Origin: Acanthochlamys bracteata
Lineage: Eukaryota; Streptophyta; Magnoliopsida; Pandanales; Velloziaceae
Reading direction: 5' to 3'
Length of the DNA: 64,000 nucleotides
Assembly (NCBI GenBank): GCA_019914995.1
Contig: CM034142.1
Location: 1,116,001-1,180,000, forward strand
Shown here: positions 1 to 10,517 of the stretch, in pieces
How positions within the stretch are numbered: position 1 is the stretch's first letter
Layout: the number at the start of each line of letters is the position of its first letter
Notes under the pieces: generated by a model
Seen by the model: only the letters and a program-made list of their open reading frames with translations
What the model was told of the DNA's origin: nothing
Databases searched by the model: none
Translations under genes and position numbers: made by a program

Positions 1-155
1 ATAACCTACTTTAGATTTATGCCAACTATTTTATATCTAGAGTATTATATCATACTCTAGATTTGACTTATGCACAAGATAATTTTATCTAAGCAAAAAG
101 TATTTTACCAAGATAATTTCGATGGGAGAATAGCCAAAATAGAGATACCGTAATA
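1..155 (-). repeat. LTR copy (3' LTR of the element), partial
   Basis: This stretch matches 2551-2705 over its whole visible length, for example the shared phrase ACCTACTTTAGATTTATGCC near both starts. Its inner edge (148-155) corresponds to the LTR terminus seen at 2698-2705. The outer part lies beyond the window. A purine-rich tract on the minus strand directly abuts it (about 156-170), as expected for a polypurine tract. Confidence 0.88.
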
Positions 156-184
156 TTCTCCCACACCTATTTTACTATGTCCTC

Positions 185-320
185 ATCGCAGTTGTGTGGA
201 GCTGTAGCAGAACTCTTGGATTTTATAGTGGAATTGCCATAAGTCATCTTCATGTTTCCAACTTGACTCATCGTCTGGCCGATCCTTCCACTTGACCAAA
301 TATTCAGAATAATATGGATA
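185..320 (-). pseudogene. Chromodomain trace (fossil)
   Basis: The minus strand encodes EYLVKWKDRPDDESSWKHED, which matches the chromodomain core L-V-K-W-K-x-x-P-x-D-x-x-S-W-E. It lies close to the polypurine tract, where chromoviruses keep the integrase C-terminus. Confidence 0.8.
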
Positions 321-706
321 ATTATCACGCCTTTGGATGAATCAATGTCTCAAATTTCTTCCACGTCCCGTTCGGGTGTCATCATAATAAATGCTGAAGT
401 TCTCAAGGATGCCGCGATACTTTGATCTTCCCTTGACTCCATGTTGAGATGCTTTGATTTTTTTGGGATGGCCTGGATTATTGGTTGTGTCTTCTTCTTC
501 TCCCTTGAGGATTGTAAGGCCAAAGTAGTCTTGGATTAGAAATTTACTTCTCGCGACAAACGTACCATGCACGTTTTCCTTTTATTTATGATCCACATGG
601 TGTTGGCAAAAGGGATAGGTATGGCCTTTATGCGATCCATAAACTCCATACCAAGAACTATAGGGAAATTATCCAAGAGCACAACGGAAAAGTCCAAAAG
701 ACCAGT

Positions 707-937
707 CTACTCACCTATGCATGTTTTGACCCAACGGGCAACACCAACAATAGATTTGGGTTCGGAGTTAACTGCCTTAATCCATCCTTGTCCATTTTCG
801 TACTTGATGCCAAGCCTCGTGGCTTCCTTCTCCTTGAGGAAGTTATGGGTCGCCCCTGTGTCTACCAAAGCTCGGACCTCTCGTCCTTCAACTTTGGTCA
901 TCACGTACATTCGACCCTTCACTTTACGTCTTGGCAA
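707..937 (-). pseudogene. Retropepsin (protease) segment (fossil)
   Basis: The segment contains ALVDTGATHNF, the aspartic-protease active-site signature D-T-G-A-T-H of plant Ty3/gypsy elements, followed by a KEKEATRLGIK stretch typical of this family. The order relative to Gag is normal. Confidence 0.88.
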
Positions 938-1043
938 TTTGGCTTTGGCTTGGATGGCATTAAGTAGTTATAGTGAGCCCATCTTTATTTCTTCAGGTTG
1001 CCGTTGTGGCTCGTCCATTATCTCTATTAGTGCGGAAAGTTTG

Positions 1044-1092
1044 TTCCATTTTGGGCATTTCCTGGCCATATGAGGTCCATCACAAAGAAAAT
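1044..1092 (-). pseudogene. Zinc-knuckle trace of Gag (fossil)
   Basis: The minus strand encodes LCDGPHMARKCPKW, the plant Gag zinc-knuckle signature (C-D-G-P-H-x4-C-P-K). It lies between the capsid-type domain and the protease, as expected for a chromovirus. Confidence 0.7.
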
Positions 1093-1305
1093 ATTTTAAA
1101 GGATTCTTACCATTCCCTCAATTGTTGCCATTGCTTTCTTGGCCTCTATAGGAGGCTCCCTTGGTCTTCATTAGATCAACAGTTCTTCCTTAACTTGATG
1201 GCTATCTCCACCACCATTGTCCTTGAATTCCTCTAGAAGCTTTTGCTTCTCGGGCAGTTGGAACTCTATAAGGGACTCGGCTATAGCAATAGCAGAGTTG
1301 AGATC

Positions 1306-1755
1306 TTAAGGTCCTCTACGTTGGATCTCCAGCTTTGCCCATATTTGCAATCCGTCCATGAAAGAAAAAAGAGCCTCCCTTTTAGGAAAATCATGGATCT
1401 CTAAGATCAACTTCGAAAATTTCTTGACATAGTCCATTATACTGCTCCGATAGGTCAAGCGCCGAAGCTTTGCCCTTGCCTCATCCTCGACATTCACCAG
1501 ATAGAATTGCAGTTTGAGTTCTCTCTTGAACTCTTCCCAGATGGCAATGGTGCAGGTCCCTCTCTCGATCTCGGCATGCCTCCTCTTCCACCATACTATT
1601 ATGGTATCTTCAAAGTAAAAAGTGGCATGATCAATCTTACCTGCATCTCCCGTGATGCCGGTACTCCTAAAGAGTTGCTCCAAGCTCCAAAGAAAGTTGT
1701 CAATCTCCTTCGCATTCCGTGCACTCTTATACGCCTTGGGTTTTGGAACATCCAT
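1306..1755 (-). pseudogene. Retroelement Gag capsid-type domain (fossil)
   Basis: This 149-codon stretch has the Retrotrans_gag pattern: an initial PKPKAYKSARNAKEIDNFL-like segment, then a W-W pair, a W-x2-FK-x2 segment followed by a Leu-Arg-Arg-Leu stretch, and a YVKKFSKL segment. It is part of the broken chromovirus. Confidence 0.82.
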
Positions 1756-1822
1756 CTTCGAAGGAGTTGAAGTTGAGGGTACGAGCGGAAGCTCCTTGCG
1801 TAACCGCCATTTTGCAAAGTGC

Positions 1823-2212
1823 CTAGTCCCCTAAGACATTCCTCAATTCGGTAGCCAATTTTTTGACCTCTTCTCTAAGAGTCGCAACTTTCCTCCTAAA
1901 AACATCCACATCACCCAAGAGAGAGTTTTTAAAGGCCTTACCTTGGCGAGATGATGATTCGGCCACCACGTTCAAGACACCTTTCATCTCCCCACGAAGC
2001 TCTTCTTGTCCCTTATCGAGCTTCTCGATGCTTTGGCCCAACTCCTCGAACTGATCCACCTTATCAGCCATAGCAAGTTTTACCCTAACGAGTCTTACGT
2101 TCACGTCTGCCATTACGTCTCTAGACTTCTCTTTGCGTTGGCGACTGCTCTCGGGAGCTCTCCTTTCAATCTCCCTTCCCTCATTGATGGTAACATTGCT
2201 TCTGCTTGTCAT
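1823..2212 (-). pseudogene. Retroelement Gag N-terminal segment (fossil)
   Basis: This 129-codon stretch starts shortly after the primer site. It is rich in Glu, Lys, Arg and Leu with heptad-like spacing, as in the coiled-coil leader of plant chromovirus Gag proteins. It is assigned by position and composition and belongs to the broken element. Confidence 0.65.
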
Positions 2213-2222
2213 TCGCTACCTT

Positions 2223-2235
2223 GACTCTGATACCA
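2223..2235 (-). other. Primer binding site, initiator tRNA-Met type
   Basis: On the minus strand this reads TGGTATCAGAGTC, two bases inside the LTR end. Plant LTR elements primed by initiator tRNA-Met typically carry TGGTATCAGAGC, so this is a near-perfect match in the right place. Confidence 0.88.
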
Positions 2236-2237
2236 CT

Positions 2238-2705
2238 TGTCACGGGTCTAGAGTTTTCTTTCGGCTCGTGCGGCATTTTGTCACATTCTTTTGTGGCTAA
2301 GTCAACCTTTCACCCAAATGAGCTATAAAAAATAGTTAAGAAAACTTGAATGGAGTAGAGGAAAAGTAAGGAACACTCTTACTTGATTTGCTTGATGCTT
2401 CAAATGGAAGTTCTTACCCTCTTATTTATAACTCATCCACCTCCTCAACGAACGGTAGAGATTATTTTGATCGGACGGTAGAGAATACATTATCCAGAAA
2501 GTTCTTACAAAATATTTCTTACAAAAATTTCCATCTTTCTAAAGTATTCCCTAACCTACTTTAGATTTATGCCAACTATCTTATATCTAAAGTATTCTAC
2601 CATACTCTAAACTTAGCTTATGTACAAAATAATTTTACCTAGACAAAAGATATTTTACCAAAATAATTTCGATAGAATAATACCTAAAATAGCCATACCG
2701 TGACA
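2238..2705 (-). repeat. LTR copy (5' LTR of the element), complete
   Basis: A 468-bp LTR bounded by the perfect 8-bp inverted repeat TGTCACGG...CCGTGACA. The canonical TG...CA ends, the adjoining primer site and the match of its right part to 1-155 fix both borders. The flanking bases to the right are tattg. The matching target duplication would lie left of the window. Confidence 0.9.
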
Positions 2706-4122
2706 TATTGCACTGAAATTGGAATTATTTTTATACTTAAACTAGGATTTGAGTTTCATACTATTTTGCCGTAATTGAATTCTTATATTGTAATTTAGAT
2801 TTAAGGTATATATGAAATTACTTATCAATTTTAATAATTTCTTTTTAACTCCAACAAAATTATCCATGAATGTTTAAAAATATTTTTTTAAATTTAAAAA
2901 ATTAAATAAAATATAAGTTATAAAATAATTATATATATAATTTTGTGTTTTAAATATTTATAAAATAATATATGTAAAAAATTTTAGATTTTTTTCAATA
3001 ATCATTTCAAATATTTTTTAATTTTTATTGTGTTTTAATAATTCAGATTACTTTTATACCGATAAATCGAACTTGGCTTCATGCTGTTGACGTATTCGGA
3101 TGAGTGGGCGTTTTATTGCTTACCTCAAAATAAATTTTTAATATTTTTTAATATATTTATAAAAATTATTTAAAATTTTAAAAAATAAACAAATTCTACA
3201 TAATAAAAATTTTTTATTATATATTTTTATTATTTAAAAAAAAAATTCATTTTTTTAAATAAAAATACTTTTTAATCTATAAAAACTTTATCTCAAAAGA
3301 ACTTCTCCTCCTATTTCTCACATTGATTAGTTAGGACTACTGAAGGTCCAAATTCTAATCATGCCGCTCCGTACGTTTAGAGTAATTTTTCAAAAATATT
3401 TGATAAATTCGTGATAAACCTAAAATTAAGCATAGAGGGTTATCCGGAAGTAATTTTTAAAAGAAAAAAAAATCAATTTCAGAATCACTTACGGATAAAT
3501 AAGTAAATAACTAGCCATATAATAAAATCTCTGTATATCTGTTTTGTTTGCTCAGAGAAAGAAGCTGTTCTCTTGATTTTATTAAGGAACGTAAGTATTT
3601 GGTTTTCAATTGTAATGACGTATATGCTATGTTTGATGTAGTCCACCATGAATCGGTTATCTTTCGTTATGGAGGGATGATAGAACTTTGTATGTTAGCT
3701 GAATATCCACTTCTTGTTTACTTGAATGACATATCAGATATAATAGTTGGCTGACGACTTCACTAATAGTGGCGGTTTAGGTTAACGTTTTCCGAACACT
3801 ATTTCTTAATTTTTTATACTCTCGTTGGATTCGGGAGTGGTGACCCGAATCTGACATGCCAAAACGACACGTCCACAGGAGACTGCCGAGATTTATTTAA
3901 AAATTTAGAAAGTGTAAAAAAATTCTATATAGTAAGATTTTTTTATTGCATATTTTTATTATTTTTTTAAAATAACAAAATTAAAGTTTATTTTTCAAAA
4001 AAGATAAAAAATATTTTTTATTTTAGAAAAATTCTATTTTATAAACACCCCCAAACGCTTCCTAAAACTTTTGCAAAGAAAAACTATTTAAAAAATTTTT
4101 GAAATATAAATTATTTTTTTAC

Positions 4123-4125
<3 letters not shown>

Positions 4126-4153
<28 letters not shown>
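4126..4153. repeat. (AAT)n microsatellite
   Basis: An uninterrupted run of about nine ATA/AAT units inside an AT-rich spacer. A similar tract lies at 16008-16034. Confidence 0.9.
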
Positions 4154-4425
4154 GGAATTTATGATAATTTTTTGTATTTTCTATTTGAAAATATGTAAAA
4201 TATTATAAAAACTTTATTAAGAAATATAAAATAAAATATTAGAATAAAAAGGAGTTAAAAAGTATTTTCAAAAACCACTTTAGTAATATCATAAGTGATC
4301 TGAAAGTGGCTTTCTTCAATCAAAAAATTACTTTATGAATTTTATGTTCACTTTAATAAATTTACTCTCACAACTTATTAACGACTCATTTGTTACTTAC
4401 TCCTCACAAACTCATTTCCAAATAA

Positions 4426-4670
4426 GGGCATGTTTCAGTTGCCATGGAACTTCACTTTTTCACTTCAGATTTGAGTTTGATATTATATGTATTTCATTTA
4501 TCATTTCAAACTCTATTCTTACTTTCATACTGAATTTTATTTTTAACAAAATTTTATTTTAAACTTCATTTTATTTATTTCATTATTGGTTCGAACTCTA
4601 TTTTTAACAAACTTTACTTTTACGAAACTCACTTCCGTAAAAATCACTTTTATGTGATTGAAATACGCAC
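4426..4670. mobile_element. MITE, Harbinger/Tourist-like, TAA target duplication (family B)
   Basis: The element is 245 bp, begins GGGCATGTTTCAG and ends GAAATACGCAC. The flanks are TAA at 4423-4425 and at 4671-4673, matching the 3-bp TWA duplications of PIF/Harbinger MITEs. Related copies with GGCATGTTTCAAATxxxCGTAA at one end and TTACGGxCGTTTGAAATACGCC at the other occur elsewhere in the window. Confidence 0.65.
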
Positions 4671-6017
4671 TAATGCTAGCGTTTCGTTGGAGGATTCATA
4701 AGGAGAAAGGAGAGGCAAGGGAAAACAAATTTCCTTGAAAAGTAACACATGCCCTTAGTGCCTAACATCTATCCTCTTGTTGTGGTCATTTAGGTGTATA
4801 ATCAGTTACATTATTATACCATCTTTTGTGTTGGTTAGGCCTTGTGATTTATATTTTCATGGTATATGTTGGGATTTTCTAATGTTGATATCTAGAATTG
4901 CATATGTGATTTCTGAAAATTCAGAAGTCCCATGAAGTAGATTGCTTTTACATCTTGAAATTTCATAATCTTGAAGTTTAATCGATGAAAGAAGCATTCC
5001 AAAGGTATAGGCATCTTATTGGATGTCTGTTTATGGGTTTGGTTGTTGCCTCTATGTAACTTGAATGCCTTTACTATTCTGATTCATTACTGCAAAAAAC
5101 AGAACGAAAATATTTTTTAAATATTTTAAAATAATTTTATTTTTATTTAAAAATAATAAATAATATTATGTATATAATATATATTTTTTAAATATACAAA
5201 TAAAATATAAAAATATTATAAAAATTTATGTTCTATTGAAAAATAGTTGTAAAGTAAAGCCAAATGTCCGATAATTATACTAGGATAATCGTCCCCCGTT
5301 CTTGAAGCATTGATTTCTTCCTTCGGATCGCAATGTCTATGTAATACTTCATCTGAAGTTAAGTTCTCTATAAGAATCCTATCAAAATCATAAAGAGTAT
5401 GCAGTATACATTAACTGGAATGATAAGAAATCATAAAGAGCACCTTTGGCTGTTCATTTTTTCAGCGAAATTTTTTAATTTTTAATTTTATATTTTTTAA
5501 TACATATTTTATAAATATTTAAATAATTTATTTAAATATTTAAAAAATATAAAAAAATTTTATTTAATAAAAATTTTTTATTACATAATTTTATTATTTT
5601 TTTAAAAATAAAAAAAATTAAAAATATTTTTTATTTTAAAAAAATTTATTTCATAAATAATTCCAACCGACTTCGAAATTCAGCTTCTGCATAAGGGCAA
5701 TAATAAACCTGAACATGAAGGCCGCTGCATATTAGTTAAAACAAATGCTTATGTTGAAACTTATATAGAGCCACGTTGAGCTCTGACGAATGATTTCTTA
5801 CAGTGATTTTTCGGTTTTGCCTTATGGCACCAAATCTTGTGAAAAATAAATTCTTTTGTTAAAAGAGCTGCTTGTTATAAGTACTTGCTTTTGAAATTTT
5901 GCTTGCAGATTGCTAATGTTTGGATTTGGTGATTCTGAAACAGGTGGCGCATGATCCAGCATTACCTGCTGGTCCAAATGAAGGTGGCCTTGACATGTAA
6001 TGGGCACTTTTGGTATT

Positions 6018-6525
6018 GTTAGAAATACAACACCAAAAAAATTACTCAAAATAAAATAAAGAATCCGGTTCATACACTAGAAAAGGTTAATCTAATTTAA
6101 AAGCTTAAGTCATTTTTGAAATCTCTAATATATTAATCTTTTTTTTATTTTATCGTTATTTAATATGAAACTAATCTATTTGCTCAAGAACCAGCCATTA
6201 GAGCCTAACTTATACTGAATCCTTCCTTGCGGAAGTTCGTATGAGTCACACTGATCTTAACATGCTCACCTACTGTTAGCGATAACTATCACATCCATCG
6301 GACTCCAAACCAAATTATTAGTTATGGTAACACTACTGTAGAGATATAATATCGAAAAGTTAATTCAAAATAATGCATCTGAAGAGTCCGGCTCATATAC
6401 TTGAAAACTCAATCTAATCCAAAAGCTTAACCCAATAGTTTTAAAACTCTCTAGTATATTATCCTCTTTTTTATGTTATATTTATTCAATACGGGACTAA
6501 TTTACTTACTCTTGAACTCAAATAC
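6018..6525. repeat. Two diverged direct copies of a dispersed repeat
   Basis: 6018-6190 and 6335-6525 share a series of phrases in the same order: CCGG(T/C)TCATA(C/T)AC, AATCTAAT(T/C)(T/C)AAAAGCTTAA, CTCTA(A/G)TATATTA, ACTAAT and a closing TTACT/TTGCTC segment. They look like two old copies of one repeat of about 170-190 bp. The family is not recognised. Confidence 0.6.
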
Positions 6526-6789
6526 ACTCAATTTAATTTTTATTTCAATGTCTCATTTTGTTTCAACTTCATGTTTTTCAATAAACATTCTACAATATTA
6601 TAATTTAGAAAAAATAGATAAATTATACGTCATAAAATCTTTATAATATAATTTTTATTTTTTTAAATAAAAAACCAAATCTATTTTTTAAAAAGTCTCA
6701 AAATAAGTTCTATTTTAAAAAACGTATATATTTAAGCACTCTTATACGACCCTGTATGCGGCCTTCTTCATCACCTATGATCTAGGTCC

Positions 6790-8085
6790 CAACACAATCC
6801 CTGACGACCGCCTTATACCAATCAGACCATCCACAATGTCCATTGATGTACCGTTGGCATGGGACAAGATATTGGAATGCAGCGTATGGGGCTGAATCAT
6901 GCAAGTGCTGCTTTAGTTCTTGCCGTCTAAAGACGATATGCTTGATGTGCGTGGAACACTCTATACGTGGTAACGGAGTCAGTTTCGGCACAGTAGCAAT
7001 TATCCTTATAGTGATGGCAATATGATGGATAGACTCGTACAATGGGCACAAGTAGCACGAGGTGTTGCTATAACACTCTTGTAAGGCAGGTTAAGTAACA
7101 GACGTTCATCTCATTTGTGATGTTTTAATTCCCTCTCCAACTTTACATAAAACTACGCCTGCTTTGAAAACTACTGCAGGAATTCATGACAAAAAGAGTC
7201 GGAGTGCAGCCATTGACGCAGGTGAAGTGGTTTAATTTGGAGGCGAGGTCTACTCAATAACAAGATCGATCTTGCCAATGGACTAGCAGGGAATGCGTAT
7301 TCCTTACTTCTGCTATACAGGCTAACAGGTGAAGAAATGTACGTGGAGATAGGGGTGGCAAATTTCGACCCGATCCGAAATCGACTCGAAAAAATCGAGT
7401 TCAGATCAACACTTAGTCGGATTCGGATCAACCAAAAAATGACCGAAATTTTAAACGGGTTCAGGTCAGATTCGGATTGATCTGAAATTGATCCGTTTAA
7501 CTATTTATATAATATATATTACTTAATAATTATAAAATAATAACAAAAAATTTGAATTTAATTTATATATATATATATATATATTTTTTAATTTATCTTA
7601 ATTTAACTAATTTTTATTTAATTTATAAAAGTTGTCAAAATTAATATTTTTCTTTTTAAATATATCATAATTAATAATTTTTATATATTATTATTAAAAA
7701 TTAATATTTATTATTTTATTTTAATAATTTTAATTATTTAATGGGTCAACCCGAGTTTGATCCGGTTATAAATAGGTTGGATTAGGGTTGATAATTTTGA
7801 CCTATATAAATAAATAGGTTGGGTTAGAGATGAACAATTTTGATCCGGTTATTATATGAGTCGACTCGAAACCGACCCAGAAACCCGAACTGCCAGCCCT
7901 ACGTGGAGAAAACCAAGGCTTTTACTGGATTCTTATGTTAGAATTCTATGAAAACTTCCGGCTAGCAGTTGCGGGCAGAGAGCTTGTTTACTCCTTGTTA
8001 CATGGCCTGGCTCGAGTTGGATGTCTTTTGTTGGATTGACCTCGCCTGAGAATGCAAAGTTTATAGGGTACGAAATATAAGGAAA
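6790..8085 (+). pseudogene. LanC-like (GCR2-like) pseudogene, interrupted by a hAT MITE
   Basis: Pieces in changing frames match plant lanthionine synthetase C-like proteins (GCR2/GCL). In order they are CPLMYRWHGTRYWNAAYG (6839 onward), then VRGTL and LVQWAQVARGVAITLL (about 6950-7080, family LV.WCHGAPGVAITL), then after an intron-like gap GLANGLAGNAYSLLLLYRLTG (written here as GNAYSLLLLYRLTG, 7270-7330), VEKTKAFTGFL, and GRELVYSLLHGLARVGCLLLD (key part YSLLHGLA, family YSLFEGVGGMAYLFLD). Several frameshifts and in-frame stops break it, including a TGA at the end of the last block. The catalytic-type W-C-H-G is altered to W-A-Q-V. The N-terminal half is not seen. The 552-bp MITE at 7350-7901 sits within the LYRLTGEEMYVEKTKAF coding stretch. 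Identification is from memory of the family; confidence is good because six blocks appear in the right order. Confidence 0.82.
7350..7901. mobile_element. hAT-type MITE with 8-bp target duplication
   Basis: The terminal inverted repeats are TAGGGGTGGCA and TGCCAGCCCTA (10 of 11 pairs match). The perfect 8-bp direct repeat CGTGGAGA lies on both sides (7342-7349 and 7902-7909), the hallmark of hAT transposition. The interior has no coding capacity: subterminal sequences rich in GACCCGA/TCCG motifs flank an AT-rich core. Deleting the element and one copy of the duplication restores a continuous match in the LanC-like pseudogene. Confidence 0.92.
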
Positions 8086-8362
8086 ACCTGTTGATGGTAA
8101 TGCTATCTTGTTTAATTCTGAATCCAGAACAAAGAGAAAGAAGTAGCAGATGTGTTGTTCATTTACTTTGATTTGTTGGAGTACGTCCATCATTTCAAAG
8201 ACGGAAGATAGGGAGCAAATTCTTACATCTTTAAATTGCAAGATATACACAAGTAAACACAAGACGAGCTGAAACATGCAATATGGATTCCCAAATAGCA
8301 ACAGGATCATGATTACAAGAAAAAAGGTACCACGAAAGTGCAGTTCCACCAAGATGAAAGTT

Positions 8363-8743
8363 TTACACCACAGGCGAAGATGATAATCTGAGACATTCAT
8401 TCTGACAGCGGCGCAAACAGATGTCATTCCAGTTAGGAACCTGGTGTTGATTGACGCAAACGGTTCGGGCACAAGCATCTGCACAGGCATCAACTTCTGA
8501 TACTCCACAGACAGTGACACATGTGTCTGGGGTTGGATCCTTAGAAAAAGCTCCAACTTTCTTCAGCATTCTTTTTGAAGTGCAAACCCTCTCGCATACA
8601 AAGATGTCATCTGAGCTCTTTTCACGGCCCCGTACAGCTTTAAGGCGTTGCTCTTCAGCGCGTCTCTTCCTCATTCTGAAGGCCTGGCCAGCAATTAATG
8701 CTGGAATAGCAGCTCCCAGTAAAGACCACCAAGCATCAGTCAT
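8363..8743 (-). CDS. Small conserved plant protein with four CX3C motifs
   Basis: This 126-aa protein is encoded in one exon. Residues 5-20 form a hydrophobic helix (WWSLLGAAIPALIAGQ), followed by a basic stretch, FRMRKRRAEEQRLK. The C-terminal half has ten cysteines: C50/C54, C75/C79, C87/C91, C96, C109/C113 and C117, so four CX3C pairs. I recognise it as resembling an uncharacterised, strongly conserved plant protein; its role is unknown to me. The start is the first ATG in the frame, shortly after a predicted splice acceptor at 8779-8780. CX3C pairs are common in disulfide-bonded proteins of the mitochondrial intermembrane space, but a membrane-anchored redox or metal role is equally possible. 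The reading frame is open with no defect. Confidence 0.88.
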   Translation of the reverse strand: MTDAWWSLLGAAIPALIAGQAFRMRKRRAEEQRLKAVRGREKSSDDIFVCERVCTSKRMLKKVGAFSKDPTPDTCVTVCGVSEVDACADACARTVCVNQHQVPNWNDICLRRCQNECLRLSSSPVV

Positions 8744-8778
8744 TGCTCTATGGGATAAGAAGGTGGAGTTTTATTGTC

Positions 8779-10517
8779 CTGGAAAAATAACCAGCTCACG
8801 AATAGTTGGGGAAAAAACACTGCAAAAGTTGTAACACTTATGTAAACTTCCTTCCTATCTGCAATATCTGTAAGACATTACGAGTCTAATTCATAAACTT
8901 CTTAGCAATTATGGATTATTAGTAAAACACAAAAGAAATGCTCTTAGCAAGTAGGCAGCTTGGTATTAATTTGAAAACTGCTAATGGTGAAAGTTTTGGT
9001 GCTAGCAGAAACATCTAGCTACAACTAGATGGTCATATACCCAAAAATTTAGTTGGGAGACTTAGAGACTAAGTGCAAAATGTTTAAGTTCCTGAAGAAA
9101 ATAACTGTATCTTGTTAACGCATTTATGCCAAGCAAGGAAGCATCTAGTCTCTATGCACTTGTACTAAGTAAACCATACATGATGTAAAGATATCACAGA
9201 AATGCCTCCTTAAGTAATAAATATAAAACTAAGAAAAATTTGTATGGCTTCTAACTTGTTCAGTTGTATTTCTATATGCTTGAGATGAAAAACTTATATT
9301 GCTGTAAGTTGCAGTAATTAGTAACCATGACTTGTCACGAAATCCAATTTCGAAATTTATATGACTACCAATACATGTCAATACAAAGTTCATAAGTAGA
9401 CCAAAACTATGTGGCATCTAAGAACTTAAACTAGTACTAAAGCAAACAAAATAGATTCTAAGCATCAGAAATCCTTGTCTACAAAATTTATTTTGATGGA
9501 TTCATACACCCAAATGTCAGTGCAGATTGCTTAGCTGGTATTCACCTTTTTGATGATGCACAGATTGCTTAGTAGGTGTGCACTGCTCTATATAAGGTAA
9601 AGGAAATCACCAATGAACTTCCAAGCACTTGTACATATGAGACAGAGGCTATCAGGTTTAAAAGTTAACTTCCACGAGAGCTTACTTGTCTACATAGGTA
9701 CATCATACCAGTATAATGACTCACTTAAGTCTTGTATGTGTTTCCTTACTCTATACTACTCATTTTACAGTTGAAAGAAAAGTGATTATGTATCATATAT
9801 TGATCCACTGGATATGTAGGAGAGTTGCTCGAGTCCAAGCATGGTGCTAATAATAGAAATGAAATTATAAGGTGGGTCAACTATGAAGCATGAACCTCAA
9901 GTGCAGCAACTGTAATGACTATATGGCTCTTCATGCATTAGGCAGTTTGCAAAAGTTAGAGATGAACTATGAACCATTAAAGACATACATATACATCCCC
10001 GATCATACAAATCGATGCAAAGGTTTTCCACAAAACAACTGCCAGAACAAGTTTCATTTTCATACTTTGCAATCAAACATTCTAATAAGCAGAGATATAC
10101 AGCAGAAGATACTGAAATGTTATAACATGGTGATTATACTTCTGCGATCCTGCTCATCTAAGTGAATGCAACTGATACTAAGAATCCAACTCAGCAAACG
10201 ACTATCACACAGTAATACAAATTTGACAAGCTTCAACACTCGAGCAAATGATCAGCTTCTACCTATGACCACAAGGAAACTTTAAATCAAGCCTAATAAA
10301 GTACTTTTAACTCGTACCCATCAATTAAACAGAGATTCAACAACGTATATTACTAAAATGTTCCACAGAATGTTTGAGTGAAACAGTTCATCGAACAGGT
10401 GGTGTGCACTATAGAGTTGACTCACCACAACCACAGATACATACAGAAAACCAAACAACTGGAACCAATATAAGAATTTGAGTATGAAACATTCATTTGG
10501 TAGCAAGAAACTCTTAC
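8779..10517 (-). other. Predicted 5' UTR intron of the CX3C protein gene
   Basis: On the minus strand a strong donor, CAG|GTAAGAGTTT, stands at 10518/10517. An acceptor with a pyrimidine tract, TTATTTTTCCAG|GAC, stands at 8779-8780, 35 bases before the start codon. The upstream exon (about 10518-10600) is GC-richer than its surroundings and contains the sequence GCGGCGAATACATTCGCCGC, a perfect 20-bp palindrome. Long leader introns are common in plants and often raise expression. No other gene is seen in this 1.7-kb stretch; short ORFs in it look random. Confidence 0.6.

Larger units (their letters stand above)
1..2705 (-). mobile_element. Broken Ty3/gypsy chromovirus, left end outside the window
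   Basis: An LTR retrotransposon fossil read on the minus strand. The order from right to left is LTR (2238-2705), primer binding site, Gag traces, zinc knuckle, retropepsin, chromodomain, purine-rich tract and the second LTR (from 155 leftward, cut by the window edge). The chromodomain places it among the chromoviruses. No reverse transcriptase, RNase H or integrase core is recognisable, so the roughly 2.1-kb interior is far shorter than a complete element. It is broken, with several breaks. By hand count the two LTR copies differ at about 25 of 155 aligned sites, so the insertion is old, plausibly several million years. Confidence 0.9.
2706..6789. other. AT-rich spacer, no supported gene
   Basis: The stretch is strongly AT-rich and holds MITE-like copies (the clearest at 4426-4670; weaker AT-rich inverted-repeat copies near 3880-4065, 5465-5680 and 6590-6745), an AAT microsatellite at 4126-4153 and a diverged direct repeat at 6018-6190 versus 6335-6525. 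Short open frames at 3548-3754, 4335-4562 and 5822-6073 show no homology that I recognise. Confidence 0.6.

Noticed and set aside
567-1073. Plus-strand open frame of 168 codons (and others at 973-1236, 1507-1770)
   Set aside because: They lie opposite the Gag, zinc-knuckle and protease traces of the minus-strand chromovirus and show no protein-like composition.
3548-3754. 68-codon plus-strand open frame with fairly normal composition
   Set aside because: It begins at a non-ATG codon, has no recognisable homology and no flanking exons; probably chance.
5822-6073. Minus-strand open frame and, opposite, a plus-strand phrase VAHDPALPAGPNEGG
   Set aside because: The plus phrase looks exon-like after a CAG acceptor, but I cannot match it to LanC-like or any other family, so no gene is claimed.
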